From: Solirubrobacterales bacterium
Lineage (GTDB): Bacteria; Actinomycetota; Thermoleophilia; Solirubrobacterales; Solirubrobacteraceae
DNA length: 5,577 bases
Reading direction: 5' to 3'
NCBI GenBank assembly: GCA_025963955.1
Contig: JAOPZU010000203.1
Coordinates: 1 to 5,577 of the forward strand
Below the pieces are notes generated by a model. That model was not told the origin of the DNA. It worked only from the letters and a program-made list of their open reading frames with translations, and made no database searches. Below, piece by piece: positions 1-5,577 of the stretch. The position numbers and the translations under genes are program-made. Each line of letters starts with the position of its first letter. Position 1 is the first letter of the stretch.

Positions 1-783
1 CGCGGCGGCCGCGGCCGCCGCGGCGTCGGGCACCGGCGGCTCCTCGAGGCTGAGCGCCTCGGAGACCTCGTCGGAGTTCGCCACGCCGAAGCGCGCGAGC
101 GTCTCCTCCGGCGTGCCGACGAAGCGCAGGTCCCCGCCCGGCGCCATGACCGCGACCGTGTCGCAGAGGCCGAGGCTGCTCGTGGCGTGCGTGGCCAGCA
201 GGACGCCGCGGCCCTCGTCGGCCAGCCGGCGCAGCAGGCGCATCATGCGGCGCTCGAGGACCGCGTCCAGGCCGGTCGCCGGCTCGTCGAGCAGCAGCAC
301 CGACGGGCGGCCGACGAGCTCGATGCCGCACGACGCGCGCCGGCGCTGCCCGTCGGACAGGCTCGCGATCCGGGTGTCCGCCTGCTCGTCCATCTGCAGC
401 TGCCCGAGGACCTCCGCCGCCCGCGCGTCGAGCTCGGCGGCCGACGCCCGGGGCAGGCGCAGCTCGGCGGCGTAGCGCAGCGCCTCACGCACCGTCAGCT
501 CGGGGTGGACGAGGGTGCCGAAAGGGACGTAGCCCACGTCCGTCATCCGCTCGCGGACCGGGACCCCGTCCAGCCGCACGTCGCCCGCGGCCGGCGCGAG
601 CACCCCGGCCATCGCGCGCAGCAGCGTCGACTTCCCGGACCCGCTGGGGCCGATGAGCCCGACGAGACGGCCGACCGGGACCTCGAGCGTCGTGGGCCGC
701 AGGATCGTCGTCCCGCCCGCACGGACGGTGACGCCTTGCGCCCGAATTCCCTGCTGGTCGAGCTCCTGCACCGAGACGGACAC
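1..783 (-). CDS. ABC transporter ATP-binding protein, ABCG-like, partial (C-terminus off the left edge)
   Basis: This is the nucleotide-binding domain of an ABC transporter, 261 codons in view and still open at base 1. In order it shows Walker A GPSGSGKST (residues 45-53, Lys51), the HPELTVREAL segment (93-102), a signature of form LSDGQRRR (142-149) instead of LSGGQ, Walker B VLLLDEP (162-168, Glu167), the D-loop GLD (171-173) and the switch His199 in ATHAT. The HPELTVREAL segment, the RRRASCGIEL stretch and the LCDTVAVM stretch match ABCG-type ATPases that pair with ABC-2 permeases, so export of a lipid, drug or polymer is plausible; the substrate cannot be told. The Q-loop position (88) is Phe, not Gln. 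The tail ends in eight alanines at the window edge, perhaps a linker to a fused membrane domain. GTG 783 is chosen because a TAG lies two codons upstream, and AGG precedes it by about 8 bases. Confidence 0.93.
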   Translation of the reverse strand, partial: MSVSVQELDQQGIRAQGVTVRAGGTTILRPTTLEVPVGRLVGLIGPSGSGKSTLLRAMAGVLAPAAGDVRLDGVPVRERMTDVGYVPFGTLVHPELTVREALRYAAELRLPRASAAELDARAAEVLGQLQMDEQADTRIASLSDGQRRRASCGIELVGRPSVLLLDEPATGLDAVLERRMMRLLRRLADEGRGVLLATHATSSLGLCDTVAVMAPGGDLRFVGTPEETLARFGVANSDEVSEALSLEEPPVPDAAAAAAAA

Positions 784-1010
784 GCCCTAAGCCTGCCCTA
801 TCCGACGGCCTCGACACCCCGTCACCCGGCCACGGGCTCCCCGGACGGGGATCCCTGGGGCAGGAACCGCGGCGCGGGCGACGAATCGGGCGGGCGATGG
901 CCGGTGTCCACGACATCCCGCTGGTCGGGCCGGGAAGCGAGCTGCAGCTGACGATCGACGGGCGTGCGGTGCCCCACGCGGAGGTGGTGGCCGCGGACGC
1001 CGCCCGCCGC
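784..1010. other. Gap between globin and ABC genes, no confident gene
   Basis: The 227 bases between the end of the globin gene and the start of the ABC gene hold no gene I can defend. A small hairpin (TCCCC, loop GGAC, GGGGA at 838-851) could weakly terminate the globin message, but it lacks a T tract. A stretch at 897-1010 shows codon-like periodicity and is discussed as a finding. No clear -10 element precedes the ABC start, so that gene may be read from the globin transcript or from a promoter I cannot see. Confidence 0.5.
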
Positions 1011-1469
1011 TCAGCCCTGCGGCGGGCCCCCGTGCCGGGTCACCACGATGGGCAGCGGGTTGGCGGCGACATCCTCGACGGGCAGCCCCTCCAGCCGGCG
1101 GTGGAAGGCCCGCGCGACGCGCTCGGCGTGCGCCTTGGCCTGCTCGGCCCGCGGACCGGCGAACGACTCGTCGACGGTCCGCTTCCACAGCACGAGCCAG
1201 CGCTCGAAGTGCCCTGAGCGCAGCGGCACCTGCGCGTGCAGCGCGGCGTGTGGGCGGAAGGCCCCGCCGGCGTAGCTCTGCCCGCCGAGCAGGATCGTCT
1301 CCCAGAAGGAGGCGATCACCGGCACGTGCGCCTCGACGTCCAGGTGCGCCACGTCGGTGAAGATGAACCCGATCACCGGATCGGTGAGCGCGCGCCCGTA
1401 GAAGGCGCGCACGAGGTGCTCGACGTCGGCACGGTCCTCGATGTCGTGGCGGGCGCTCACGCCCACCAC
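1011..1469 (-). CDS. Group III truncated haemoglobin
   Basis: This encodes a small haem protein of the 2-on-2 globin fold, up to 152 residues. Aligned by eye with the Campylobacter jejuni group III globin Ctb, the key positions are present: Tyr24 (B10) in AFYGRAL, His48 (E7) in EAHVPVI, FWETILLG (55-62), the proximal haem ligand His74 (F8) in FRPH, and Trp91 (G8) in HFERWLVLW. The FW..ILLG..SY.G pattern separates group III from groups I and II. Such proteins bind O2 or NO in the cytoplasm and are linked to nitrosative stress or redox chemistry; the role here is inferred. Its C-terminus runs about 20 residues past the helical core, ending in a Gly/Pro-rich tail. The start is uncertain: GTG codons lie at 1469, 1466 and 1460, and the last, giving a product beginning MSARHDIEDR, fits the family well. 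It is divergent from the PLP enzyme gene. Confidence 0.92.
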   Translation of the reverse strand: MVGVSARHDIEDRADVEHLVRAFYGRALTDPVIGFIFTDVAHLDVEAHVPVIASFWETILLGGQSYAGGAFRPHAALHAQVPLRSGHFERWLVLWKRTVDESFAGPRAEQAKAHAERVARAFHRRLEGLPVEDVAANPLPIVVTRHGGPPQG

Positions 1470-1504
1470 TATGGCGCGCCGGCTCCCGGCCCCGCCCGCT
1501 GGAC

Positions 1505-1510
1505 TACCGT
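1505..1510 (+). promoter_or_regulatory. Leaderless-type -10 element (TACCGT) before the PLP enzyme gene
   Basis: TACCGT fits the TANNNT -10 pattern. Exactly six bases separate its last T from the ATG at 1517, so transcription starting seven bases after that T would begin on the A of the start codon. There is no convincing Shine-Dalgarno sequence before this ATG, which agrees with a leaderless message. No good -35 hexamer is visible upstream. The call is inferred from spacing and motif only. Confidence 0.55.
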
Positions 1511-1516
1511 TGCGGC

Positions 1517-2581
1517 ATGCCGCGCCCCGAGGACGTCACCCCTGCGACCTGGGCCATCGTCGGCGGCCGTCCCGCCGACGCCCCCGGCGCGCCGCTCAAC
1601 ACGCCACTCGTCCCGGCGTCGAACTTCGTCCTCGGGAGCGAGCGCATCTACAGCCGCAACGAGGCGACCGAGGGCTGGGAGGCCTTCGAAGCGCTCGTGG
1701 GCGGCCTGGAGGGTGGGGAGGCCGTCGCCTTCGCGTCCGGCATGGCGGCCTGCGCGGCCGTCATGAACCGCCTGCCGAGCGGTGCGCACGTCGTCCTGGG
1801 GGAGGACTGCTACCAGGGCGTGGCCGGGCTGGCGGAGGCCGGCGCGCGCGACCACGGCTGGGTGCTGGAGCGGCTGCCCGTCGCCGACCCCGCCTGGCCG
1901 GCCAAGGCGGGGGAGGCCGACCTGCTGTGGGTCGAGTCGCCGTCCAACCCGCTGCTGGAGGTCGCCGACGTCGGGGCCATCTGCGCGGCGCCCCGCCGAT
2001 CCGGCACCCGCGTCGTGGTCGACAACACCTTCGCCACGCCGCTCGGGCAGCAACCGCTGGGGCTCGGCGCGGACGTCGTGGTGCACTCGGCGACGAAGTT
2101 CATCGGCGGGCACTCCGACCTGCTGCTCGGCGTCGCGGTCGCGACCGACCCGGCGCTCGCGGGCGAGCTGCGCCGTGCGCGCGGCCTGAACGGCGCCACT
2201 CCGGGTGCCCTGGAGTGCTTCCTCGCGCTGCGCGGCGCCCGCACGCTGCCCCTGCGCCTGGAGCGGGCCTCGGCCAACGCCGCCGTGCTCGCGGCCCGCC
2301 TGAGCGGCCACGCCGCCGTCGCGCGGGTGCGCTATCCGGGCTTCGGGGGGATCCTCAGCTTCGACCTGGCGGACGCGGCGGCCGCGGACGCCGCCTGCCG
2401 GGCGGTCCGGATCGTCCGGCACGCGACGAGCCTCGGCGGCGTGGAAAGCACGATGGAGCGCCGGAACGCTCACCCCGGGCAGGAGCACATCCCGCCCGGG
2501 CTGATCCGCATGAGCGTGGGCTGTGAGGACGTCGACGACGTCTGGGCGGACCTGGACCGGGCTCTCGGCGCGGGCGCCTGA
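1517..2581 (+). CDS. Cys/Met metabolism PLP-dependent enzyme (cystathionine gamma-synthase/lyase-like)
   Basis: This 354-residue protein belongs to the trans-sulfuration family of fold-type I PLP enzymes, which act on cysteine, homocysteine or activated homoserine in the cytoplasm. Visible landmarks are Tyr45 and Arg47 in YSR (phosphate contacts from the partner subunit), LEGGEAVAFASGMAA (64-78), the VESPSNPLLEVADV segment (139-152), Asp169 in VDNTFATP (pyridine nitrogen contact), the PLP lysine Lys194 in SATKFIGGHSD, TSLGGVESTMERR (304-316), and the carboxylate-binding Arg331 in LIRMSVG. The usual NPT after YSR is replaced by an EAT-type sequence. At residues 272-279 the protein goes straight from YPG to FGG; relatives have about 16 residues between them, which accounts for the short length. 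The exact reaction (synthase, gamma-lyase or sulfhydrylase) cannot be set from sequence. ATG 1517 is preferred because of the TACCGT element before it. The membrane protein gene follows after 18 bases. Confidence 0.9.
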   Translation: MPRPEDVTPATWAIVGGRPADAPGAPLNTPLVPASNFVLGSERIYSRNEATEGWEAFEALVGGLEGGEAVAFASGMAACAAVMNRLPSGAHVVLGEDCYQGVAGLAEAGARDHGWVLERLPVADPAWPAKAGEADLLWVESPSNPLLEVADVGAICAAPRRSGTRVVVDNTFATPLGQQPLGLGADVVVHSATKFIGGHSDLLLGVAVATDPALAGELRRARGLNGATPGALECFLALRGARTLPLRLERASANAAVLAARLSGHAAVARVRYPGFGGILSFDLADAAAADAACRAVRIVRHATSLGGVESTMERRNAHPGQEHIPPGLIRMSVGCEDVDDVWADLDRALGAGA

Positions 2582-2599
2582 GCCGCCGGGACGCCGCCC

Positions 2600-3100
2600 G
2601 TGTTCTCGGACCCCGCCCGCTGGTGGATGTGGCCGCTCGTGTTCGGCGTCTTCGTCCTGGCGGCGTTCTACGCCCTGCGCGTGGTTCGCGGCCCCTGGTG
2701 GCTGCGGCAGGTCGCCTTCCTCGCCGTGGTCATCGTGGCCTCCGTCCCGCTCGGGCGGCTCGAGGACCACTATCGCGCCCGGGACGCACACCGCGCCGCC
2801 GACGTGGCTCCGGCCTCCGGCGCGGTCGTCCGCCGGACGCTCACCGGCGCGGCCGTGCTCGACACGCAGCTGGCGAGCGCCACCACCTGCGGCCGGGAGC
2901 TCCCGCGGCTGCTGGTCGACGCGCTCACCGACGCGGCCCGTCGCGACGTCGGGGTGCTGCTGCTCTGCCGCGGACCTCGGGCGCCGCAGCTGCGGTTCGG
3001 CATCGGGGCCGCGGGCACCCCCTCCGGCTGCGCGACGCCGCGGCCGATCGCACGCTTCGCGACCGCTCGGGTCCGCGTGACGCGCTGCCGGCCGCGCTGA
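2600..3100 (+). CDS. Unrecognised small membrane protein with two N-terminal helices
   Basis: I do not recognise a family for this 166-residue product. Residues 11-29 and about 36-52 are hydrophobic and long enough to span the membrane, with Trp-rich edges (WWMW, PWW) typical of interface positions. The first helix ends in RVVRG and the second is followed by RLEDHYRARD. The remaining 110 residues contain four cysteines (97, 123, 144, 163), few enough and spaced enough to form two disulfides if the domain is outside the cell, but the topology is not proven. The start is GTG 2600, 18 bases after the PLP enzyme stop, with GGGA about 10 bases ahead of it, so co-transcription with that gene is likely. 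Codon third positions are G/C-rich and the frame gives balanced amino acids with clear hydrophobic blocks, which supports it being real. The gene ends convergently 28 bases from the next. Confidence 0.72.
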   Translation: MFSDPARWWMWPLVFGVFVLAAFYALRVVRGPWWLRQVAFLAVVIVASVPLGRLEDHYRARDAHRAADVAPASGAVVRRTLTGAAVLDTQLASATTCGRELPRLLVDALTDAARRDVGVLLLCRGPRAPQLRFGIGAAGTPSGCATPRPIARFATARVRVTRCRPR

Positions 3101-3133
3101 GGCTCAGCCGCCGGCGGGCGGCGCACCCTCAGC
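3096..3133. terminator. Candidate bidirectional terminator spanning both convergent stop codons
   Basis: GCTGAGG (3096-3102) and CCTCAGC (3127-3133) form a perfect 7-base inverted repeat. Between them lies a second stem, CCGCC (3108-3112) with GGCGG (3117-3121) around a GGCG loop. The left arm contains the TGA of the membrane protein gene and the right arm contains the stop of the minus-strand gene. Neither side has a T tract, so this is a GC-rich hairpin of the kind often found at actinobacterial gene ends, not a classic intrinsic terminator. It would work in both directions because it is symmetric. Confidence 0.45.
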
Positions 3134-3728
3134 CGTCGGCGGGGTCCTCGTCCTCGTCGCCCGGCCCGCCCTCGGCCCGCTTGGCCGCGTTCGTGACGTC
3201 CTGATAGAGGCGCTTCATCGGCGCCTGCAGGTCCCGTGCCTGGACCGCGGCCTGGATCAACGTCAGCTGCCGCTCGCGCTGCGCGGAGCCGAACAGGAGG
3301 CTCGTCCCGCCGACCAGGTGGGCGGCCCACTTCTTCACCGTGGCCACCGGCAGCTCCATGATCTCCTCGAAGTCCCGGGTGCCGTACGTCTGCTCGAGGC
3401 CCTCGAGCACGAGCCGCGGGAACTGGTCCCGGGTCAGCTGCTCGGCGGCCTCGGCCGCCGCCTCACCGCTGAGCTTCTCCACCCACCACAGCTGCTTGTC
3501 GTACAGCGGCAGCTCGTCCGCCGGCTTCTGGTGCTCGCGGAAGGCGTCGATGATCCGTTGCACCTCGCGCTGGGTGACCGGTTCGCCCGCCACCGCGCGC
3601 TCGTAGAAGCCCATGATCTCCGCCGGGACGAGCCGCGGCTCGACGTCCCGGTGCATCTGCGTGAGCATGCTGCGCTGGCTGTCGCTGATCTCGCGCGGCG
3701 GGCGACGGCGGGGGTTCCGGCTGTTCAT
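3129..3728 (-). CDS. Unrecognised 199-residue helical protein
   Basis: No family is recognised. The 199-residue product appears mostly alpha-helical, soluble and highly charged, with no signal peptide or membrane segment. The first dozen residues are basic (RNPRRRPPR) and the last dozen acidic (DEDEDPADG). Aromatic clusters occur at FYERAV (41-46) and LYDKQLWWVEKL (75-86). Residues 119-135, with FEEIMELPVATVKKW, resemble a helix-turn-helix by pattern only; with the basic N-terminus this hints at nucleic acid binding, but the resemblance is weak. The frame stays open for 31 further codons upstream, but that stretch is Ala/Gly/Pro/Arg-rich and covers hairpin DNA. ATG 3728 is therefore chosen; it has a TACCGT -10-like hexamer seven bases before it and no good ribosome site. 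It lies 105 bases downstream of the acyl-CoA dehydrogenase gene on the same strand, probably with its own promoter. Confidence 0.8.
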   Translation of the reverse strand: MNSRNPRRRPPREISDSQRSMLTQMHRDVEPRLVPAEIMGFYERAVAGEPVTQREVQRIIDAFREHQKPADELPLYDKQLWWVEKLSGEAAAEAAEQLTRDQFPRLVLEGLEQTYGTRDFEEIMELPVATVKKWAAHLVGGTSLLFGSAQRERQLTLIQAAVQARDLQAPMKRLYQDVTNAAKRAEGGPGDEDEDPADG

Positions 3729-3735
3729 CACAGGG

Positions 3736-3741
3736 ACGGTA
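3736..3741 (-). promoter_or_regulatory. Leaderless-type -10 element (TACCGT) before the 199-residue gene
   Basis: Read on the minus strand, TACCGT is followed by seven bases (CCCTGTG) and then the ATG at 3728. With the usual distance from -10 to start site, transcription would begin one base before, or at, the start codon. The hexamer is the same as the one before the PLP enzyme gene. A GGTGCGGTGCG direct repeat lies just upstream of it. No clear -35 is seen. Confidence 0.5.
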
Positions 3742-3782
3742 CGCACCGCACCGCGAGAAGGGCACTGCGGCCCGGCCGCCCG

Positions 3783-3828
3783 CCGGCCCGCGCCCCCTCG
3801 GGGGGCGCAGGCTGCGGGCACGGGCCGG
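3783..3828 (-). terminator. Nested GC-rich hairpin after the acyl-CoA dehydrogenase gene
   Basis: An outer stem, CCGGCCCG (3783-3790) with CGGGCCGG (3821-3828), encloses an inner hairpin, GCGCCCCC (3790-3797), loop of three bases (3798-3800), GGGGGCGC (3801-3808). The two share one base at 3790, so they can nearly stack or can compete. The structure begins a few bases past the TAG at 3834 on the minus strand and would probably end the acyl-CoA dehydrogenase message. There is no T tract. A further palindrome, GCGGCC-C-GGCCGC, lies at 3767-3779. Confidence 0.55.
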
Positions 3829-3833
3829 TGCGC

Positions 3834-5577
3834 CTAGAAGCTCGCCTCGGCGAGCTCCATGACCTCGGTGTCGACCGCGGCGATCGACTCCTTCACCGCG
3901 GCCAGGCGCGGCAGCGCGGTGCGGGCGAAGAACCCGGCGACGGCCACCTTGCCCTCGTAGAACGCCCGGTCGGAGCCCTCGGCACCCGCGTCGAGCGCGC
4001 GCTGCGCGATCTCCGCGTGGTCGAGCAGCAGCCATCCGATGACGAGGTCGCCCATCGCCTTCAGGAAGTCGACCGAGCCGAGACCGACCTTGTAGAGCTG
4101 CGTCGGGTCCTCCTGCGAGCCCATCAGGTAGCCCGTGAGCGTCCCGACCATCGCCTGGGTGTCCGCCAGGGCGGTCGCGAAGTGCGCCCACGAGGGCGCG
4201 AGCTCCGCGTGGCCCTCGGCGTCGATCGACGCCTGCATGCGCGTCATCAGGTGCGTCAGCGCCTGGCCCTTGTCCCGCGCGATCTTGCGGAAGAAGAAGT
4301 CCTGCGCCTGGATCGCGGTCGTGCCCTCGTACAGCGAATCGATCTTCGCGTCGCGGATGTACTGCTCGACGGGGTAGTCCTGCAGGTAGCCCGAGCCGCC
4401 GTAGGTCTGCAGGGACTCGTTGAGCATCTCGTAGGCCCGCTCGGAGCCGACGCCCTTGACGATCGGCAGCAGCAGGTCGTTGACGCGGTGGGCGAGGGCG
4501 CCCTCGATGCCGGCGGTGATCTCGGCGACCGGGACGTCCTGGTAGGCCGCGGTGAACAGGTAGACGGCCCGCAGGCCCTCCGCGTACGCCTTCTGGGTCA
4601 GCAGGGCACGACGGACGTCCGGGTGGCGCATGATCGTCACGCGCGGCGCCGTCTTGTCCGTCATCTGCGTCAGGTCGGCGCCCTGCACGCGCTCCTTGGC
4701 GTACTCCAGGGCGTTCAGGTAGCCGGTGGAGAGCGTCGCGATCGCCTTCGTGCCGACCATCATGCGGGCGTGCTCGATGACCTGGAACATCTGCGCGATG
4801 CCGCCGTGGACGCCGCCCACGAGCCAGCCGACCGCGGGGACGTCGGTCGCGCCGAACGTCACGTCGCAGGTGGCGGACGCCTTCAGGCCCATCTTGTGCT
4901 CCAGGCCGGTGACGAAGACGCCGTTGCGCTCGCCGGGCTCCCCGGTCTCCGGGTCGAAGTGGAACTTCGGCACGAAGAAGAGGCTCAGGCCCTTGGTGCC
5001 GGGGCCCGCGCCGACCGGCCGCGCGAGCACGAGGTGGAAGATGTTCTCGAACAGGTCGCCCGAGTCGCCGGAGGTGATGAAGCGCTTGACACCCTCGATG
5101 TGCCAGGTGCCGTCGGGCTGCTCGGTGGCCTTGGTGCGGCCGGCGCCGACGTCGGAGCCCGCGTCGGGCTCGGTGAGGACCATCGTCGAACCCCAGTTGC
5201 GCTCGACGGCGAGCTGCGCCCAGCTCTTCTGCTCCTCCGTGCCGAGGTCGTAGAGGATCTGCGCGAAGGCCGAGCCGGCGAGGTACATCAGGGCCGCGGG
5301 CTGCGCGCCGAGAATGAACTCGTTGATGGCCCAGGCGACCATGGAGGGCGCGGGGATGCCGCCGACCGCCTCGCTCATGCCGATGCCGGGCCAGCCGCCC
5401 TCGTGCCAGGCGCGCACGGCGGCCTTGAAGTCCTCGGGCAGCGTGACCGTGCCGGTCTCGGGATCGAAGGTCGGCGGCGTGCGGTCCGTGGAGGCGAACG
5501 GCGCGGCGACGGGGCCCTCGGCCAGGCGCGCGGCCTCGCTGAGCATGGTGCGGACGGTCTCGCCGTCCAGGTCGCCG
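3834..5577 (-). CDS. Acyl-CoA dehydrogenase, FadE5-like long type, partial (N-terminus off the right edge)
   Basis: This FAD enzyme oxidises acyl-CoA to trans-2-enoyl-CoA in beta-oxidation, passing electrons to an electron-transfer flavoprotein. Counting from the first in-window Met (5546), it shows TEPDAGSD (125-132) and KRFITSG (154-160) for flavin and substrate contact, [10 protein letters not shown] (215-224), IEHARMMVG (257-265), [21 protein letters not shown] (382-402 region), and the catalytic base Glu407 in [12 protein letters not shown]. After that comes a long C-terminal helical domain ending in [21 protein letters not shown], characteristic of the roughly 600-residue FadE5-like class. 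The frame stays open upstream of Met at 5546 with [10 protein letters not shown], which reads as normal family sequence, so the true start is beyond the window by an estimated 30-40 residues. It stops with TAG at 3834-3836. Chain-length preference cannot be told. All key residues seen look intact. Confidence 0.96.
   Translation of the reverse strand, partial: GDLDGETVRTMLSEAARLAEGPVAAPFASTDRTPPTFDPETGTVTLPEDFKAAVRAWHEGGWPGIGMSEAVGGIPAPSMVAWAINEFILGAQPAALMYLAGSAFAQILYDLGTEEQKSWAQLAVERNWGSTMVLTEPDAGSDVGAGRTKATEQPDGTWHIEGVKRFITSGDSGDLFENIFHLVLARPVGAGPGTKGLSLFFVPKFHFDPETGEPGERNGVFVTGLEHKMGLKASATCDVTFGATDVPAVGWLVGGVHGGIAQMFQVIEHARMMVGTKAIATLSTGYLNALEYAKERVQGADLTQMTDKTAPRVTIMRHPDVRRALLTQKAYAEGLRAVYLFTAAYQDVPVAEITAGIEGALAHRVNDLLLPIVKGVGSERAYEMLNESLQTYGGSGYLQDYPVEQYIRDAKIDSLYEGTTAIQAQDFFFRKIARDKGQALTHLMTRMQASIDAEGHAELAPSWAHFATALADTQAMVGTLTGYLMGSQEDPTQLYKVGLGSVDFLKAMGDLVIGWLLLDHAEIAQRALDAGAEGSDRAFYEGKVAVAGFFARTALPRLAAVKESIAAVDTEVMELAEASF

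Noticed and set aside
1..24. GC repeat at the left edge as a regulatory or satellite repeat
   Set aside because: It is in frame with the ABC gene and encodes alanines, so it needs no other explanation.
187..951. A 254-codon plus-strand frame opposite the ABC ATPase
   Set aside because: The minus strand carries complete Walker A, signature, Walker B and switch motifs, whereas this frame has none and ends in the intergenic gap.
1441..2526. A 361-codon plus-strand frame overlapping the PLP enzyme
   Set aside because: It is the enzyme gene read one frame out, with low-complexity Arg/Gly/Ala product and no motif.
1469..2791. A 440-codon open frame on the minus strand opposite the PLP enzyme
   Set aside because: It lies antisense to an intact, recognisable enzyme and encodes Arg/Gly/Pro/Ala-rich sequence without domains. 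Such long antisense frames are expected at this GC content, where stop codons are rare.
3729..3821. A 31-residue N-terminal extension of the 199-residue protein (start at 3821)
   Set aside because: The extension is Ala/Gly/Pro/Arg-rich, runs through the palindromes and hairpins, and contains the TACCGT promoter-like element. The ATG at 3728 begins the protein-like sequence.
4135..5253. Plus-strand frames opposite the acyl-CoA dehydrogenase
   Set aside because: They lie antisense to a strongly conserved enzyme and their products show no recognisable domain.
5544..5546. ATG at 5546 as the true start of the acyl-CoA dehydrogenase
   Set aside because: The frame continues upstream to the edge with family-like sequence ([10 protein letters not shown]), and starting here would remove the beginning of the N-terminal helical domain.

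Overview
The window is very GC-rich, with strong G/C preference at third codon positions, GTG as well as ATG starts, and promoter-like TANNNT hexamers placed for leaderless transcription. This suggests a high-GC actinomycete. The style of the proteins resembles soil Thermoleophilia such as Conexibacter, Patulibacter or Solirubrobacter, but that placement is an impression from the proteins, not a measured one. I see no mobile element, CRISPR array, tRNA or rRNA.

Layout. Bases 1-783 (minus) hold the start of an ABCG-like ABC transporter ATPase whose C-terminal end lies off the left edge. After a 227-base gap comes a group III truncated haemoglobin (1011-1469, minus). It is transcribed divergently, across only 47 bases, from a trans-sulfuration-type PLP enzyme (1517-2581, plus). 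That enzyme is followed 18 bases later by an unrecognised two-helix membrane protein (2600-3100, plus), probably in the same operon. The plus-strand pair converges on an unrecognised 199-residue helical protein (3129-3728, minus), and the two stop codons sit inside an inverted repeat. The right third is a long FadE5-like acyl-CoA dehydrogenase (3834 to the right edge, minus) whose N-terminus lies off the window. A GC-rich nested hairpin separates it from the gene downstream.

The genes look like ordinary core and peripheral metabolism, not one dedicated system: an exporter ATPase, an oxygen- or NO-binding globin, sulfur amino acid chemistry and beta-oxidation. No functional link between them is evident beyond position.

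The points most worth a second look are: a Phe in place of the ABC Q-loop Gln; an apparent in-frame loss of about 16 residues in the PLP enzyme; the same TACCGT hexamer 6 or 7 bases before the ATG of two genes; and the hairpins at the two minus-strand gene ends on the right. I did not find convincing evidence of a previously undescribed multi-gene system.
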